A DNA stretch of 64,000 nucleotides from NCBI RefSeq assembly GCF_029543125.1, contig NZ_JARQWW010000001.1, positions 434,001 through 498,000 of the forward strand, written 5' to 3'. The position numbers and the translations under genes are program-made. Below the pieces are notes generated by a model. It did no database searches. It saw nothing but the letters and a program-made list of their open reading frames with translations, and was not told the origin of the DNA. The DNA is from Caulobacter segnis (GTDB lineage: Bacteria; Pseudomonadota; Alphaproteobacteria; Caulobacterales; Caulobacteraceae). Of this stretch, positions 9,653 through 18,326 are shown piece after piece. Each line of letters opens with the position of its first letter. Position 1 is the stretch's first letter.

Positions 9653-12088
9653 GTGATGATCCGCGCCGCCCTCATCGCCAGTACGGCCGCCTTCGCCCTG
9701 GCGGGCGCAACCCACGCCCAGACGGCGCATCCCGATCTGTGGCCGCACGCCAAGAGCCCCGCGGCCATGACCGACGACGCCACCGAGGCGAAGGTGCGCG
9801 AACTTCTGTCGAAGATGACCCTGGAGGAGAAGGTCGGCCAGACCATCCAGGCCGACATCTCCTACATCAAGCCCGAGGACCTCAAGACCTATCCCCTGGG
9901 CTCCTTGTTGGCCGGCGGCAGCTCCGGCCCCTTCGGCGACGAGCGCGGCGATGCGGCCAAATGGCTCGCCATGGTCACCGCCTTCCGCGAGGCGGCCGCC
10001 CAGCGCCCCGGCGCGAAGATCCCGCTGATGTTCGGCATCGACGCTGTGCACGGTCACAACAACCTGGTCGGAGCGACGCTTTTTCCCCACAACATCGGCC
10101 TTGGCGCGGCGCACGACCCGGACCTGATCGGCCGCATCGGCGAAGCCACCGCCAAGGAGGTCGCCGCCACCGGCGCTGACTGGACCTTCGGCCCGACCCT
10201 GGCCGTGCCCCGCGACGACCGCTGGGGCCGCACCTATGAGGGCTATGGCGAGACGCCCGAACTGGCGCGGGCCTATGCCGGACCGATGACCCTGGGCCTC
10301 CAGGGCAGGCTATCGGCCGGCCATTCTTTGGCCGACGGACGCATCGCCGGCTCGGCCAAGCACTTCCTGGCCGACGGCGGCACCGAGGCGGGCCTGGACC
10401 AGGGCGACTTCAAGGGAGGCGAGCGCGAGCTGATCGACCAGCACCTGTCCGGCTATCGCGAGGCGATCGACGCGGGCGTGCTGACGATCATGGCTTCGTT
10501 CTCAAGCTGGAACGGCGTCAAGCACACCGGCAGCAAGACCCTGCTGACAGACGTTTTACGCGGGCCGTTGGGCTTCGAGGGCTTCGTGGTCGGCGACTGG
10601 AACGCCCACGGACAGGTGCCGGGCTGCAGCAAGGAAAGCTGCGCCGCCGCCATGAACGCCGGCCTGGACATGTACATGGCGCCAGACAGCTGGCGCGGCC
10701 TCTACGCCAACACCCTGGCTCAGGTGAAGTCCGGCGAGATTCCCCTGGCGCGCATCGAGGAAGCCGCCGCCCGCATCCTGCGCGTGAAGATCAAGTCCGG
10801 CCTCTTCGGCCCGCGCCCGGCCATCGAGGGCGACTTCTCGATGATCGGCTCGCAAGCGCACCGCGATCTGGCGCGCGAGGCGGTGGCCAAATCCCTGGTG
10901 CTGATCAAGAACGACGGGGTCCTGCCGATCAAACCGGGCGCCCGGCTTCTGGTCGCGGGCAAGGCCGCCGACGACATCGGCCTGGCCTCCGGCGGCTGGA
11001 CCATCTCATGGCAGGGAACGGGAACCACCAACGCCGACTTCCCCGGCGGGCAGTCGATCTGGGCCGGCTTGAAGCACGCGGTGGAGGACGCCGGCGGAAG
11101 CGCCGAACTGAGCATCGACGGCGCCTTCACGCAAAAGCCCGACGTGGCCGTGGTGGTGTTCGGCGAGGACCCGTACGCGGAGTTCCAGGGCGACGTGGAC
11201 AATCTCGACTACGCGCCGCAGGAGCCCCTGGCCCTGTTGCGTGACCTGAAGGCCAAGGGCGTGGCGACGGTGGCGTTGTTCCTGTCCGGCCGGCCCCTCT
11301 GGACCAATCCGGAGATCAACGCCGCCGACGCCTTCGTGGCCGCCTGGCTTCCCGGCAGCCAGGCCGGCGCCGCGGCCGACGTCCTGGTGTCGGCCAAGAA
11401 CGGCAGGGCGCCGCGCGACTTCACCGGCCGCCTGTCCTTCTCCTGGCCGAAGACCGCCGTGCAGGGACCGCTCAACATCGGCCAGCCCGGATACGATCCG
11501 CAGTTCGCCTATGGCTATGGCCTGTCCTACGCCAAGCCCGCTCGCGTCGGCCTGCTGAGCGAGGCTTCCGGCGTCACGCCGGGAGCTGGGCCCAGCGCCC
11601 GCTATTTCGCCGACGGCCGCATCGTAGCCCCTTGGTCCCTGACCCTGCAGGATGCGGACGGGCGCACCATGCGGGTCGGCCAGCTTCGCGAGTCCCGCAG
11701 CCCCGGCGGCGCTGTGTCCTATGGGATCGTCGATGGCGGCGCTCAGGAGTCGGCGCGGCGCTTCACCTTCGCCAAGGCGGGCTCGGCTTGGCTGGGCGGG
11801 CGCGCCCTTGATCTGAGCCCGTTGGCCCGGGAAGGTTACGCCCTGAGCGTGCGGTACCGTCGGATCGACACGAGCGGCGCACCTGTCTGGTTCGGACCGG
11901 AAGGCGCCCGACGCTCCCTGCCGGCGGTGGGCGCCTGGGCCACCGCATCCACGCCCCTGTCCTGTTTCACGGACCTCGATCTGACCAAGGTCGGCAAGCC
12001 CTTCGTACTGCATGCGGAGGGCGCTGCTGTTGTGGAGATCGAGGACGTCCGGCTGGTCAAAACGACCGCAGGTGGATGCCCGGCCTAA
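9653..12088 (+). CDS. Glycoside hydrolase family 3 (beta-glucosidase type, exported)
   Basis: 811 aa with a signal peptide ending at THA-QTA (about residue 24). The GH3 (beta/alpha)8 domain has the FGIDAVHGHNN substrate motif, KHFLADGG, and VVGDWNAH with the nucleophile Asp315. A second alpha/beta sandwich domain follows, then a C-terminal beta domain of about 180 residues (FYG-type core absent), as in marine ExoP-like beta-glucosidases. It would release glucose or another neutral sugar from the non-reducing end of oligomers. It follows the lyase by 18 bases and is probably co-transcribed with it. Confidence 0.9.
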   Translation: MMIRAALIASTAAFALAGATHAQTAHPDLWPHAKSPAAMTDDATEAKVRELLSKMTLEEKVGQTIQADISYIKPEDLKTYPLGSLLAGGSSGPFGDERGDAAKWLAMVTAFREAAAQRPGAKIPLMFGIDAVHGHNNLVGATLFPHNIGLGAAHDPDLIGRIGEATAKEVAATGADWTFGPTLAVPRDDRWGRTYEGYGETPELARAYAGPMTLGLQGRLSAGHSLADGRIAGSAKHFLADGGTEAGLDQGDFKGGERELIDQHLSGYREAIDAGVLTIMASFSSWNGVKHTGSKTLLTDVLRGPLGFEGFVVGDWNAHGQVPGCSKESCAAAMNAGLDMYMAPDSWRGLYANTLAQVKSGEIPLARIEEAAARILRVKIKSGLFGPRPAIEGDFSMIGSQAHRDLAREAVAKSLVLIKNDGVLPIKPGARLLVAGKAADDIGLASGGWTISWQGTGTTNADFPGGQSIWAGLKHAVEDAGGSAELSIDGAFTQKPDVAVVVFGEDPYAEFQGDVDNLDYAPQEPLALLRDLKAKGVATVALFLSGRPLWTNPEINAADAFVAAWLPGSQAGAAADVLVSAKNGRAPRDFTGRLSFSWPKTAVQGPLNIGQPGYDPQFAYGYGLSYAKPARVGLLSEASGVTPGAGPSARYFADGRIVAPWSLTLQDADGRTMRVGQLRESRSPGGAVSYGIVDGGAQESARRFTFAKAGSAWLGGRALDLSPLAREGYALSVRYRRIDTSGAPVWFGPEGARRSLPAVGAWATASTPLSCFTDLDLTKVGKPFVLHAEGAAVVEIEDVRLVKTTAGGCPA

Positions 12089-12096
12089 TCCGAAAA

Positions 12097-12142
12097 TTGG
12101 CTTGACATCATGTCGCCATACTCAACAAATGGCCTGACCAAT
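12097..12142. promoter_or_regulatory. Promoter with two FadR-type operators upstream of GH2
   Basis: TTGGCTTGACATCA (12097-12110) and ATGGCCTGACCAAT (12129-12142) are two copies of the shared operator about 32 bases apart. The first contains a perfect -35 hexamer TTGACA (12102-12107). A 17-base spacer leads to ACAAAT, a weak -10 that touches the second site. This arrangement fits repression by the FadR-type regulators. Confidence 0.65.
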
Positions 12143-12197
12143 ATCTCGTTGCGCATTGACGTCTCTTGGTGCGCGGCGAGATCATCTCCCCTGCTAG

Positions 12198-12235
12198 GCC
12201 GGACCCCGACTTCCCCTGGGGTCCGGCTGTTTTTT
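12198..12235 (+). terminator. Strong terminator in the GH2 leader
   Basis: GCCGGACCCC (12198-12207) pairs perfectly with GGGGTCCGGC (12218-12227) around a 10-base loop, followed by TGTTTTTT. It sits downstream of the operator/promoter and 33 bases upstream of the GH2 ATG, so it either ends GH3 transcription or acts as an attenuator in the GH2 leader. Confidence 0.8.
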
Positions 12236-12268
12236 CAGGCCTGACGCCTTGGATCTCAGGGAGCCCGC

Positions 12269-14119
12269 ATGATCCGCTCCATCCTCACCGCCACCGCCTT
12301 CACGGCCGCCCTGACGGCCTCGCAGGCCCTGGGCCAGGTTCTCACCCGCGCCGATCTGCGCGACGGCCAGTCCCTGACCGGCGCCTGGACCTATTCGATC
12401 GATCCCTATCGCGACGGCCTGCTCGGCTTTCATCGCGGCGAGGCGGGCGTGGGTCATCGACGCTATGAGGACAGCGACGTCGATGCGGTGACCCGCGCCG
12501 CCCCGACCGCGCTCTATGAATACGACATGCAGCGCTCGGCCGTCGCCGACCTGCCGTCATCCTGGCTGACCCATGCGCCGCAGCTTCGGCATTATCAGGG
12601 ACTGGTCTGGTATCAGCGCCGCTTCGCGGCCGCGCCGCCGGCCGGGCAGCGGGCCTTCCTGCGTTTCGAGGCGGCCAACTACACCGCCAGGGTCTATCTG
12701 AACGGCAAGCTGGTGGGCCAGCACGAGGGCGGCTTCACCCCCTTCGCCTTCGAGGTCACCAACCTGATCCGGGCGGGCGAGAACAATCTCACGGTGGGTG
12801 TGGATTCGACACCAACGCCCGAAGGCGTGCCGCCCCCGGTCACGGACTGGGAGAACTATGGCGGCCTGACCCGCCCTGTGCGACTTGTCTACGCGCCCGC
12901 CACCTTCGTGGACGAGGCCTGGGTGCGCCTGGACCGACAGGGGCGCATCGCCGCCGACATCAAGCTGAACGGCGCTCAGGCGACGGGCTCGCCCATTCAG
13001 GTGCGCATCCCGGCGCTGGGCCTGACTCTGTCAGGCAAGGCCGACGCCGACGGGGCCTGGAAGGGCGCGGCGAGCGCACCGCGCGGCCTCAAGCGCTGGT
13101 CGCCCAAAAGCCCGACGCTCTACGAGGTCGAAGTCACGGCGGGCGCCGACCGGCTGCGCGACCGGGTCGGCTTCCGTACCATCGAGGTGAAGGGATCGAA
13201 GATCCTGCTCAACGGTTCGCCCATCTTCCTGCGGGGCATCAGCATGCATGAGGAGGAGATCGGCGAAGAGCCCTCACGCATCATCACCGAGGCCTCCGCC
13301 CGCGCCCTGTTGACCGAGGCTCGCGATGGTCTGGGCGTGAACTTCGTGCGCCTCGCCCACTATCCGCACTCGGAGATCACGACCCGTCTGGCCGATGAGA
13401 TGGGCCTGTTGGTCTGGAGCGAGATCCCCGTCTACTGGCTGGTGGACTTCGCCAATCCGCGCACCTTGTCTCTGGCCCGCGCCATGCTGGCCGAGAACAT
13501 CCGCCGCGACCGCAATCGCGCCTCCATCGTCTTCTGGAGCGTGGCCAACGAGACGCCCGTGAGCGAGCCGCGCAACCGTTTCCTCGGCGCCTTGATCGAC
13601 GATGTCCGCGCCTTGGACGACACGCGCTTGGTCACCGCGGCCCTACTGTCCAACCGTGTCGGAAGGGGCGCGGAGCGCCGGACTGTCATCGACGATCCGC
13701 TTGGGCCTAAGCTGGATGTGCTGGCCGTGAACACCTACAGCGGCTGGTACGGCGACGACACGCTCGATCAGGTGCCTGACATCCGTTGGGCCGCCACCGA
13801 CAAGCCGCTCGTGTTCTCCGAGTTCGGGGCGGACGCCAAGGCCGGCTTCCACGACCCGCAGCTTCAGCGAAAGTTCTCCGAGGACTTCCAGGCGCGCTAT
13901 TACCGTCAGACCCTGGCCATGGTCGACAAGGCGCCGAGCGTGGCGGGCATGTCGCCATGGGTGCTGAAGGACTTCCGCGCGCCGCGCCGCCAACATCCGG
14001 TCCATCAACAGGGTTGGAACCGTAAGGGCCTGATCTCGCCGACCGGCGAGCGCAAAGCCGCCTTCGAGGTCCTCGCGGCCTACTATCGCAGCCGCGCGGT
14101 CACCTCGCCGGATCATTAG
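12269..14119 (+). CDS. Glycoside hydrolase family 2 (beta-glucuronidase/beta-galactosidase type)
   Basis: 616 aa with a signal peptide ending near ALG-QVL (residue 24). Order: sugar-binding jelly roll (about 50-210, with RVYLNGKLVGQHEGGF), immunoglobulin-like domain (about 215-310), TIM barrel (about 310-600). The catalytic acid/base is Glu428 in WSVANETP and the nucleophile is Glu518 in VFSEFG. The size and NE..E spacing fit GH2 beta-glucuronidases, though a beta-galactosidase is possible. No NKG-type uronate-binding motif was recognised with confidence. It has its own operator pair, so it belongs to the uronate regulon. It converges with the minus-strand gene that ends at 14180. Confidence 0.88.
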   Translation: MIRSILTATAFTAALTASQALGQVLTRADLRDGQSLTGAWTYSIDPYRDGLLGFHRGEAGVGHRRYEDSDVDAVTRAAPTALYEYDMQRSAVADLPSSWLTHAPQLRHYQGLVWYQRRFAAAPPAGQRAFLRFEAANYTARVYLNGKLVGQHEGGFTPFAFEVTNLIRAGENNLTVGVDSTPTPEGVPPPVTDWENYGGLTRPVRLVYAPATFVDEAWVRLDRQGRIAADIKLNGAQATGSPIQVRIPALGLTLSGKADADGAWKGAASAPRGLKRWSPKSPTLYEVEVTAGADRLRDRVGFRTIEVKGSKILLNGSPIFLRGISMHEEEIGEEPSRIITEASARALLTEARDGLGVNFVRLAHYPHSEITTRLADEMGLLVWSEIPVYWLVDFANPRTLSLARAMLAENIRRDRNRASIVFWSVANETPVSEPRNRFLGALIDDVRALDDTRLVTAALLSNRVGRGAERRTVIDDPLGPKLDVLAVNTYSGWYGDDTLDQVPDIRWAATDKPLVFSEFGADAKAGFHDPQLQRKFSEDFQARYYRQTLAMVDKAPSVAGMSPWVLKDFRAPRRQHPVHQQGWNRKGLISPTGERKAAFEVLAAYYRSRAVTSPDH

Positions 14120-14179
14120 AGCAGTCGAACCGGCGAGCACCGGTGTCGGTCTGTCGCGACCGGGTCCCGCCGGGTCGCA

Positions 14180-16042
14180 TCAGCGATAGGTCAGCGTCCA
14201 GCTGATCGAGAACGGCGAGGATACGGTACGCGGCCCCGACGTGCAGACCAGACGCGTCTTCATGGGCCCCGGCGGCGTGCCCGCGTCCGCCGCGCTTTCG
14301 AATGGCCGCGCCTCGCAACCGTCCAGACCAGTCGCCGCAAAGCCGGTGACGTCGCCTGCGCCGAAGGCGAAGCCCTGGCCGGTCCACGACGGTTCGGCCG
14401 AGTAGGTTCCCAGCTCCAGGTCGATGGCGCCGAGCGCCAGCGGCGCCTTGGGCGTGTAGAGATCCGTACGCACGATCTTGCCGGGACTGAACACATAGGT
14501 GGTCCGAACCGATAGGCGATCATCGGGCCGGGGAGCCTTGTCGCCCATGCGGTCCACTTGATCCTGGCGCCAGGTGATGGTGGTCGTCTTGCCCGCCACG
14601 GTGACCTTTGCGTCCTTGAAATAGGCCAGGGGCATCAACTGGACGCCGTCGGAAAGCGTGAAGCGCGGGAGGAGGTTCGGCGCGTCACCGTCGGCCACGC
14701 CCGACAACATCCCCGCCGAGAACGGCACGGGAAAATAGGGGCTATGCATGTGCTGTCCGGTTCCGCCGTTGATCACCGGCAGGCTGAGCACATGGTCGCC
14801 GTCGCGGAATGTGACCACGAAGCGGTCATATCCGCCGCGCGCGAACCAGGTCGTCTGACGTTCGGGCAGGGACTTCAGCCAAGCGTCGAACCGGGGTGAG
14901 GGCGCCTTGTTGCGGAAGCCCTGCTCGTCCCAGATCCGGCTGGTGTAGATATGCTGGCGAGCGAGGCTGAGGTTCTCGCCCAGGATGCGGTGCTTGCCGC
15001 GATAGGCGTCGGTTCGGCGGCCGTTCTCCCACATGTCCACCGACCCCATCTTCGGATCGAACCAGAAGTCGGCGTAGCGGGCGGTGACGCGGGACGAGAA
15101 GGCGTAGGCCATCTCCTTCTCCTCGTCGGTGAGGACGCCCAGCACGGCGGCGGCGGTCATCACCTCCAGGAAGGCCGTTTCGCCATAGGCGCCGATGCTG
15201 CGCCCGTACTCGAAGCCCTCGCCGTAGCGGTTGAAGCGCGGCAGCATCATGTCGACCGACTTGCGCAGCCAACCCTTCAGCTCGGGCGTGGCGGGGATGC
15301 CGCTTTCGATGAACCGATGAGCGATCTCGCCGATCAGCAGAACACTGTAGCGGTCGAAGCGGCCGTCGCCATCGGTCTCGTCGGCGAAGCCGTACTCGCC
15401 GGAATACTTGCGATAGTGATCCAGCATCCGGGCCAGCAGGGCCTCGCTGGCCGAGGCGTCTTCCCAGCCCATCTGGTAGCGCAGGCGCGCCACGCTGAAG
15501 GCCACGCCGTAGTAGTTGTTGGGCAGGTCGATGAGGGTCAGGTCGTCGGAGCGGACGAAATGCCGCCAGTCCAGCTTCGCTCTCAGCCTGGCCCGGGTTT
15601 GCGCCGACACCGCGTCGTCCAGCAGGCCGGCCTCCTTCAGCATGTGGAGCGCCTGGATGTAGTAGTAGACGCCCCAGGTGTCGTTCTTCTCCTCCACCGT
15701 CATGTCCGCGATCTCGCGGAAGCCGGCAAGGTAGCGCCGGAAGCGCGGGTCGTCGCGCGGAGTGTCCAGCAGCAAGTAGCTGAGCCCGATGGCGATCTTG
15801 CCGGGCAGGAACTTGTCGTCCGCCTCGAAAACCTTGACCCCATCCAGGGTCATGTTCCGCTTCTCGGCCAGCAGCTTGCCCATCAACACGTCGAGCTCGG
15901 GCAGGATGCGCTGCTCGACCGTCGCGTTCATGGGGGCGACGGTTTCGTAGGCGACGCCGCGAGGCGCCGGCGCGGCGGCGATAGCCGGAGAGACGGAGCC
16001 GGCGAGCACCGTCGCCAGGACGAACGGAACGGGTTTGAACAT
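14180..16042 (-). CDS. Unassigned exported protein, polysaccharide-lyase-like
   Basis: 620 aa with a signal peptide ending near AIA-AAP (about residue 23). Residues about 40-400 look all-helical, with repeated Trp/Tyr-rich helices (DTWGVYYYIQALHML, DLPNNYYGVAFSVARL), typical of an alpha/alpha toroid. Residues about 420-620 look like a beta-sandwich (GGTGQHMHSPYFP; tandem beta strands). This toroid plus sandwich order occurs in polysaccharide lyases and heparinase-like enzymes and in some uronate hydrolases, and Asn-Asn-Tyr-Tyr could supply catalytic residues. I cannot place it in a named CAZy family. Two operator sites sit 65-98 bases upstream, so it is part of the uronate regulon. Confidence 0.72.
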   Translation of the reverse strand: MFKPVPFVLATVLAGSVSPAIAAAPAPRGVAYETVAPMNATVEQRILPELDVLMGKLLAEKRNMTLDGVKVFEADDKFLPGKIAIGLSYLLLDTPRDDPRFRRYLAGFREIADMTVEEKNDTWGVYYYIQALHMLKEAGLLDDAVSAQTRARLRAKLDWRHFVRSDDLTLIDLPNNYYGVAFSVARLRYQMGWEDASASEALLARMLDHYRKYSGEYGFADETDGDGRFDRYSVLLIGEIAHRFIESGIPATPELKGWLRKSVDMMLPRFNRYGEGFEYGRSIGAYGETAFLEVMTAAAVLGVLTDEEKEMAYAFSSRVTARYADFWFDPKMGSVDMWENGRRTDAYRGKHRILGENLSLARQHIYTSRIWDEQGFRNKAPSPRFDAWLKSLPERQTTWFARGGYDRFVVTFRDGDHVLSLPVINGGTGQHMHSPYFPVPFSAGMLSGVADGDAPNLLPRFTLSDGVQLMPLAYFKDAKVTVAGKTTTITWRQDQVDRMGDKAPRPDDRLSVRTTYVFSPGKIVRTDLYTPKAPLALGAIDLELGTYSAEPSWTGQGFAFGAGDVTGFAATGLDGCEARPFESAADAGTPPGPMKTRLVCTSGPRTVSSPFSISWTLTYR

Positions 16043-16106
16043 CAGGCTGCTCGGATAAGGAGGCGGCGCGAGCCTACGCGATCACGCACCACCCGCCGCC
16101 AGATGA

Positions 16107-16140
16107 ATTGGCCTGACCATTTGCTATCGGCCTAACCAAT
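16107..16140. promoter_or_regulatory. Tandem FadR-type operators upstream of the 620-aa lyase-like gene
   Basis: ATTGGCCTGACCAT (16107-16120) and CGGCCTAACCAAT (16128-16140) are two copies of the shared element 19 bases apart, close to two helical turns, allowing side-by-side dimers. They lie between the GH105 stop and the minus-strand start at 16042. Confidence 0.7.
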
Positions 16141-16153
16141 TCTGTCAAGCAAC

Positions 16154-17293
16154 CTAGCGGCTTAAGCGCAATTTGCGCACTTCAGAACCGGCCAGCAGGA
16201 ATGCGCCGACGCCATAGAGCTGGCTGTCCTCGCGCTTCACCTGCTCGGGCGCATTGCCCACCTGCTGCACCCAGCCAAGCTTGCCGTCGGGCTCGACCGC
16301 CGCCAGCAGGGCCGACCAGCCCTTGTCGATGACAGGCAGATAGGTCGCGCGATCCAAGACCCCGTGGTTCACGCCCCAGGCCAGGCCATAGACGAAGAAG
16401 CCCGCGGCGCTGGTCTCGGGGTTTTGCCCGGCCCCGCCATGCAAGGATGCCGGCCAATAGCCGGCGGGCGATTGCAGGGGAGCGATGGCGGAGGCCATCT
16501 CGCGCATCAATTGCTCGTAGCGCGGACGGCTGGGATGGTCGGCGGGCAGGGCCTCCAGCATCCGCACGATGCCGGCGAAGACCCAGGCGTTGCCTCGGCC
16601 CCAGAAGATCTTTTCGCCCTTGGGCCCCTTGCGCTCGAAAAAGCGGCTGTCGCGATAATAAAGGTGGTCGGTCTTGTCGTAGAGATAGTCCGTGGTCGCC
16701 CAGAACTCCTTGTCGCCGTAGGCGGCGTAGCGAGGATCGCCGGTCTCGCGGCTCATGGCGGCCCAGACAGACGGGGCCATGAACAGCGCGTCGCTCCAGC
16801 ACCACCGCGGCTGGCAGGCGGACTCCATGCCCGGAACGCCGGGGACGAACTCCAGGCTGTTTTTCGGCGGATCGGCGAGGATGGCGTCGAAGCGGGTCTT
16901 GATGGCCGCCAGGGCCGCGTCGTTGCCGGTCTTTTCGTGGACCCACACCCAGGTCTGGCCGATGGCGTGATCGTCGGCGTGCAGGGGCCGATGGCCCAGG
17001 GCGTAGTGACGGTCGGCGCCGACAGCCTCGATAGCCCGGGCGTACTTGGGGTCGACATTCATGTCCGCCAGCTCGGTCATGCCGACCCAAAAAGCGGCCT
17101 GCACCCAGCCCGTCGGATCCTCGACCCGGTCGCGGAAGGCGGTGATGTAGTCGAAGTTGTCCAGGTGGGCGAGCTGCCAGTCAGCGACCCGGCGCATGGC
17201 GGAGACAGGCGGCTCCTGAGCGGGCGCGGCGGCCTGGACGGAGCCCGCGGCCATGGCGGCGAAAGCCGCTCCAGCGATCAACCAGTTCCTCAT
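16154..17293 (-). CDS. Glycoside hydrolase family 105 (unsaturated uronyl hydrolase)
   Basis: 379 aa with a signal peptide ending at VQA-AAP (residue 22). The GH88/GH105 alpha6/alpha6 barrel is recognised from RWCWSDALFMAPSVW (about residue 165; the Asp is the general acid that hydrates the double bond), WGRGNAWVFAG (about 230) and ETSAAGFFVYGLAWG (about 293). The family removes the 4,5-unsaturated uronic acid left by lyases at the non-reducing end, giving 5-keto-4-deoxyuronate. It complements the lyases in this locus. Its upstream gap carries two operator copies shared with the regulator region. Confidence 0.92.
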   Translation of the reverse strand: MRNWLIAGAAFAAMAAGSVQAAAPAQEPPVSAMRRVADWQLAHLDNFDYITAFRDRVEDPTGWVQAAFWVGMTELADMNVDPKYARAIEAVGADRHYALGHRPLHADDHAIGQTWVWVHEKTGNDAALAAIKTRFDAILADPPKNSLEFVPGVPGMESACQPRWCWSDALFMAPSVWAAMSRETGDPRYAAYGDKEFWATTDYLYDKTDHLYYRDSRFFERKGPKGEKIFWGRGNAWVFAGIVRMLEALPADHPSRPRYEQLMREMASAIAPLQSPAGYWPASLHGGAGQNPETSAAGFFVYGLAWGVNHGVLDRATYLPVIDKGWSALLAAVEPDGKLGWVQQVGNAPEQVKREDSQLYGVGAFLLAGSEVRKLRLSR

Positions 17294-17345
17294 GGACGCC
17301 TCCCGGTTTTGATTTTGGAGGTCAGTTGCGGGAAGCGCGCGCCAG

Positions 17346-17386
17346 TGGTCAAGCCAAAATCAGCGACAGCGGTTTTGGTCCGGCCA
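17346..17386. promoter_or_regulatory. Two FadR-type operators upstream of GH105
   Basis: TGGTCAAGCCA (17346-17356) and TGGTCCGGCCA (17376-17386) face the GH105 gene, about 55 and 85 bases from its start. The first repeats the sequence of site A in front of the other regulator. They are 30 bases apart. Confidence 0.6.
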
Positions 17387-17399
17387 GTTCGACCCAAGC

Positions 17400-18164
17400 T
17401 CAGATCGAACCGCGGCGCGCCAGTTCGACACGTCGCGCGGCGGTTTCGCTGCGGGCCTTCTGCAAGGCTTCCATCTCGGTGGCGGCGAGCAGGTCTTCGA
17501 TGACGCGGCCCAGGTGGTCGCGCATGGCCTGGCGGGCCTGAACCGGGTCGCGGGTGCCAAGCGCTTCGAGAATCAGCTGGTGGTCGTCGATCAGGGGGCG
17601 GGAGCCGGCCTCACGCGCCCGGGCCAGCATGGCGGCGCAAAGCGGCGACTTGTAGCGGATGTCCCACAGCTCCTCGACCACCGTGACCAAAGCTGCGTTG
17701 CGGGTCGCCTGCGCGATGGTGACATGGAAGCTGCGGTCGGCCTTTTCGCCCGCCACGTCAGCGTCGTTCTCGGCGATCATCGCCTTGACGATCCGGCCGA
17801 GTTGCTCGAGCTCCTCATCATTGATCGTGGAGGCCGCCAGGGCGCAGACCTCGCCCTCCACCAGCCGGCGCGCCTCGGTCAGCTCGAAGGCGCCGATGTC
17901 CAGCTCGGGCTCGGCCTCGGCCGCCTTCTTGGCGCCGTCGGTGACATAGATGCCTGAGCCGTGACGGGCTTCGACCAGTCCCCAGATTTCGAGAGCGATC
18001 ATCGCCTCGCGGATGGTGGGACGGCTGACCCCGAACTCTTCGGCCAGGTCCCGCTCGGACGGCAGGCGGCCGCCGGCCGGATAGCGCTGACGACGAATGG
18101 CCGTGGCCACGGCGTCAGCGACCTGCTGATAGAGCTTTCGGGCGTCGGCGGTCGTGGTGGTCAT
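17400..18164 (-). CDS. GntR-family transcriptional regulator, FadR/UxuR type (second copy)
   Basis: 254 aa from the ATG at 18164; an in-frame ATG at 18191 would add nine residues. The shorter start aligns with the paralogue at 4361-5113 and neither start has a strong ribosome-binding site. Winged helix about 8-75 (LPSERDLAEEFG, recognition helix VSRPTIREAMIALEI, wing HGSGIYV); FCD domain about 95-225 (SFHVTIA, DDHQLIL). The recognition helix is identical to the paralogue while the ligand domain diverges, so both probably bind the same operator but could answer different uronate metabolites. It is divergent from mannonate dehydratase, with a good operator between. Confidence 0.92.
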   Translation of the reverse strand: MTTTTADARKLYQQVADAVATAIRRQRYPAGGRLPSERDLAEEFGVSRPTIREAMIALEIWGLVEARHGSGIYVTDGAKKAAEAEPELDIGAFELTEARRLVEGEVCALAASTINDEELEQLGRIVKAMIAENDADVAGEKADRSFHVTIAQATRNAALVTVVEELWDIRYKSPLCAAMLARAREAGSRPLIDDHQLILEALGTRDPVQARQAMRDHLGRVIEDLLAATEMEALQKARSETAARRVELARRGSI

Positions 18165-18297
18165 GGGAACTTTGTATCGCGGCTCGGCCATGGTTGTCAG
18201 GTCCCGGATTGGCCCCGACTTCAGCGATCATTCCACGAAAATAGCCCGACGGTCATCGAGCCTGCCCTTGACGTCGGCCTGACAGGTGACGCATTAG

Positions 18298-18310
18298 TGG
18301 CCTGACCAAT
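18298..18310. promoter_or_regulatory. FadR-type operator in front of mannonate dehydratase
   Basis: TGGCCTGACCAAT lies 16 bases before the manD ATG, so a bound repressor would block initiation. A weaker copy (TCGGCCTGACAGG) lies at 18274-18286. This is the clearest link between the regulators and a defined uronate pathway gene. Confidence 0.7.
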
Positions 18311-18326
18311 TTCTCTGAGTGCTCTG

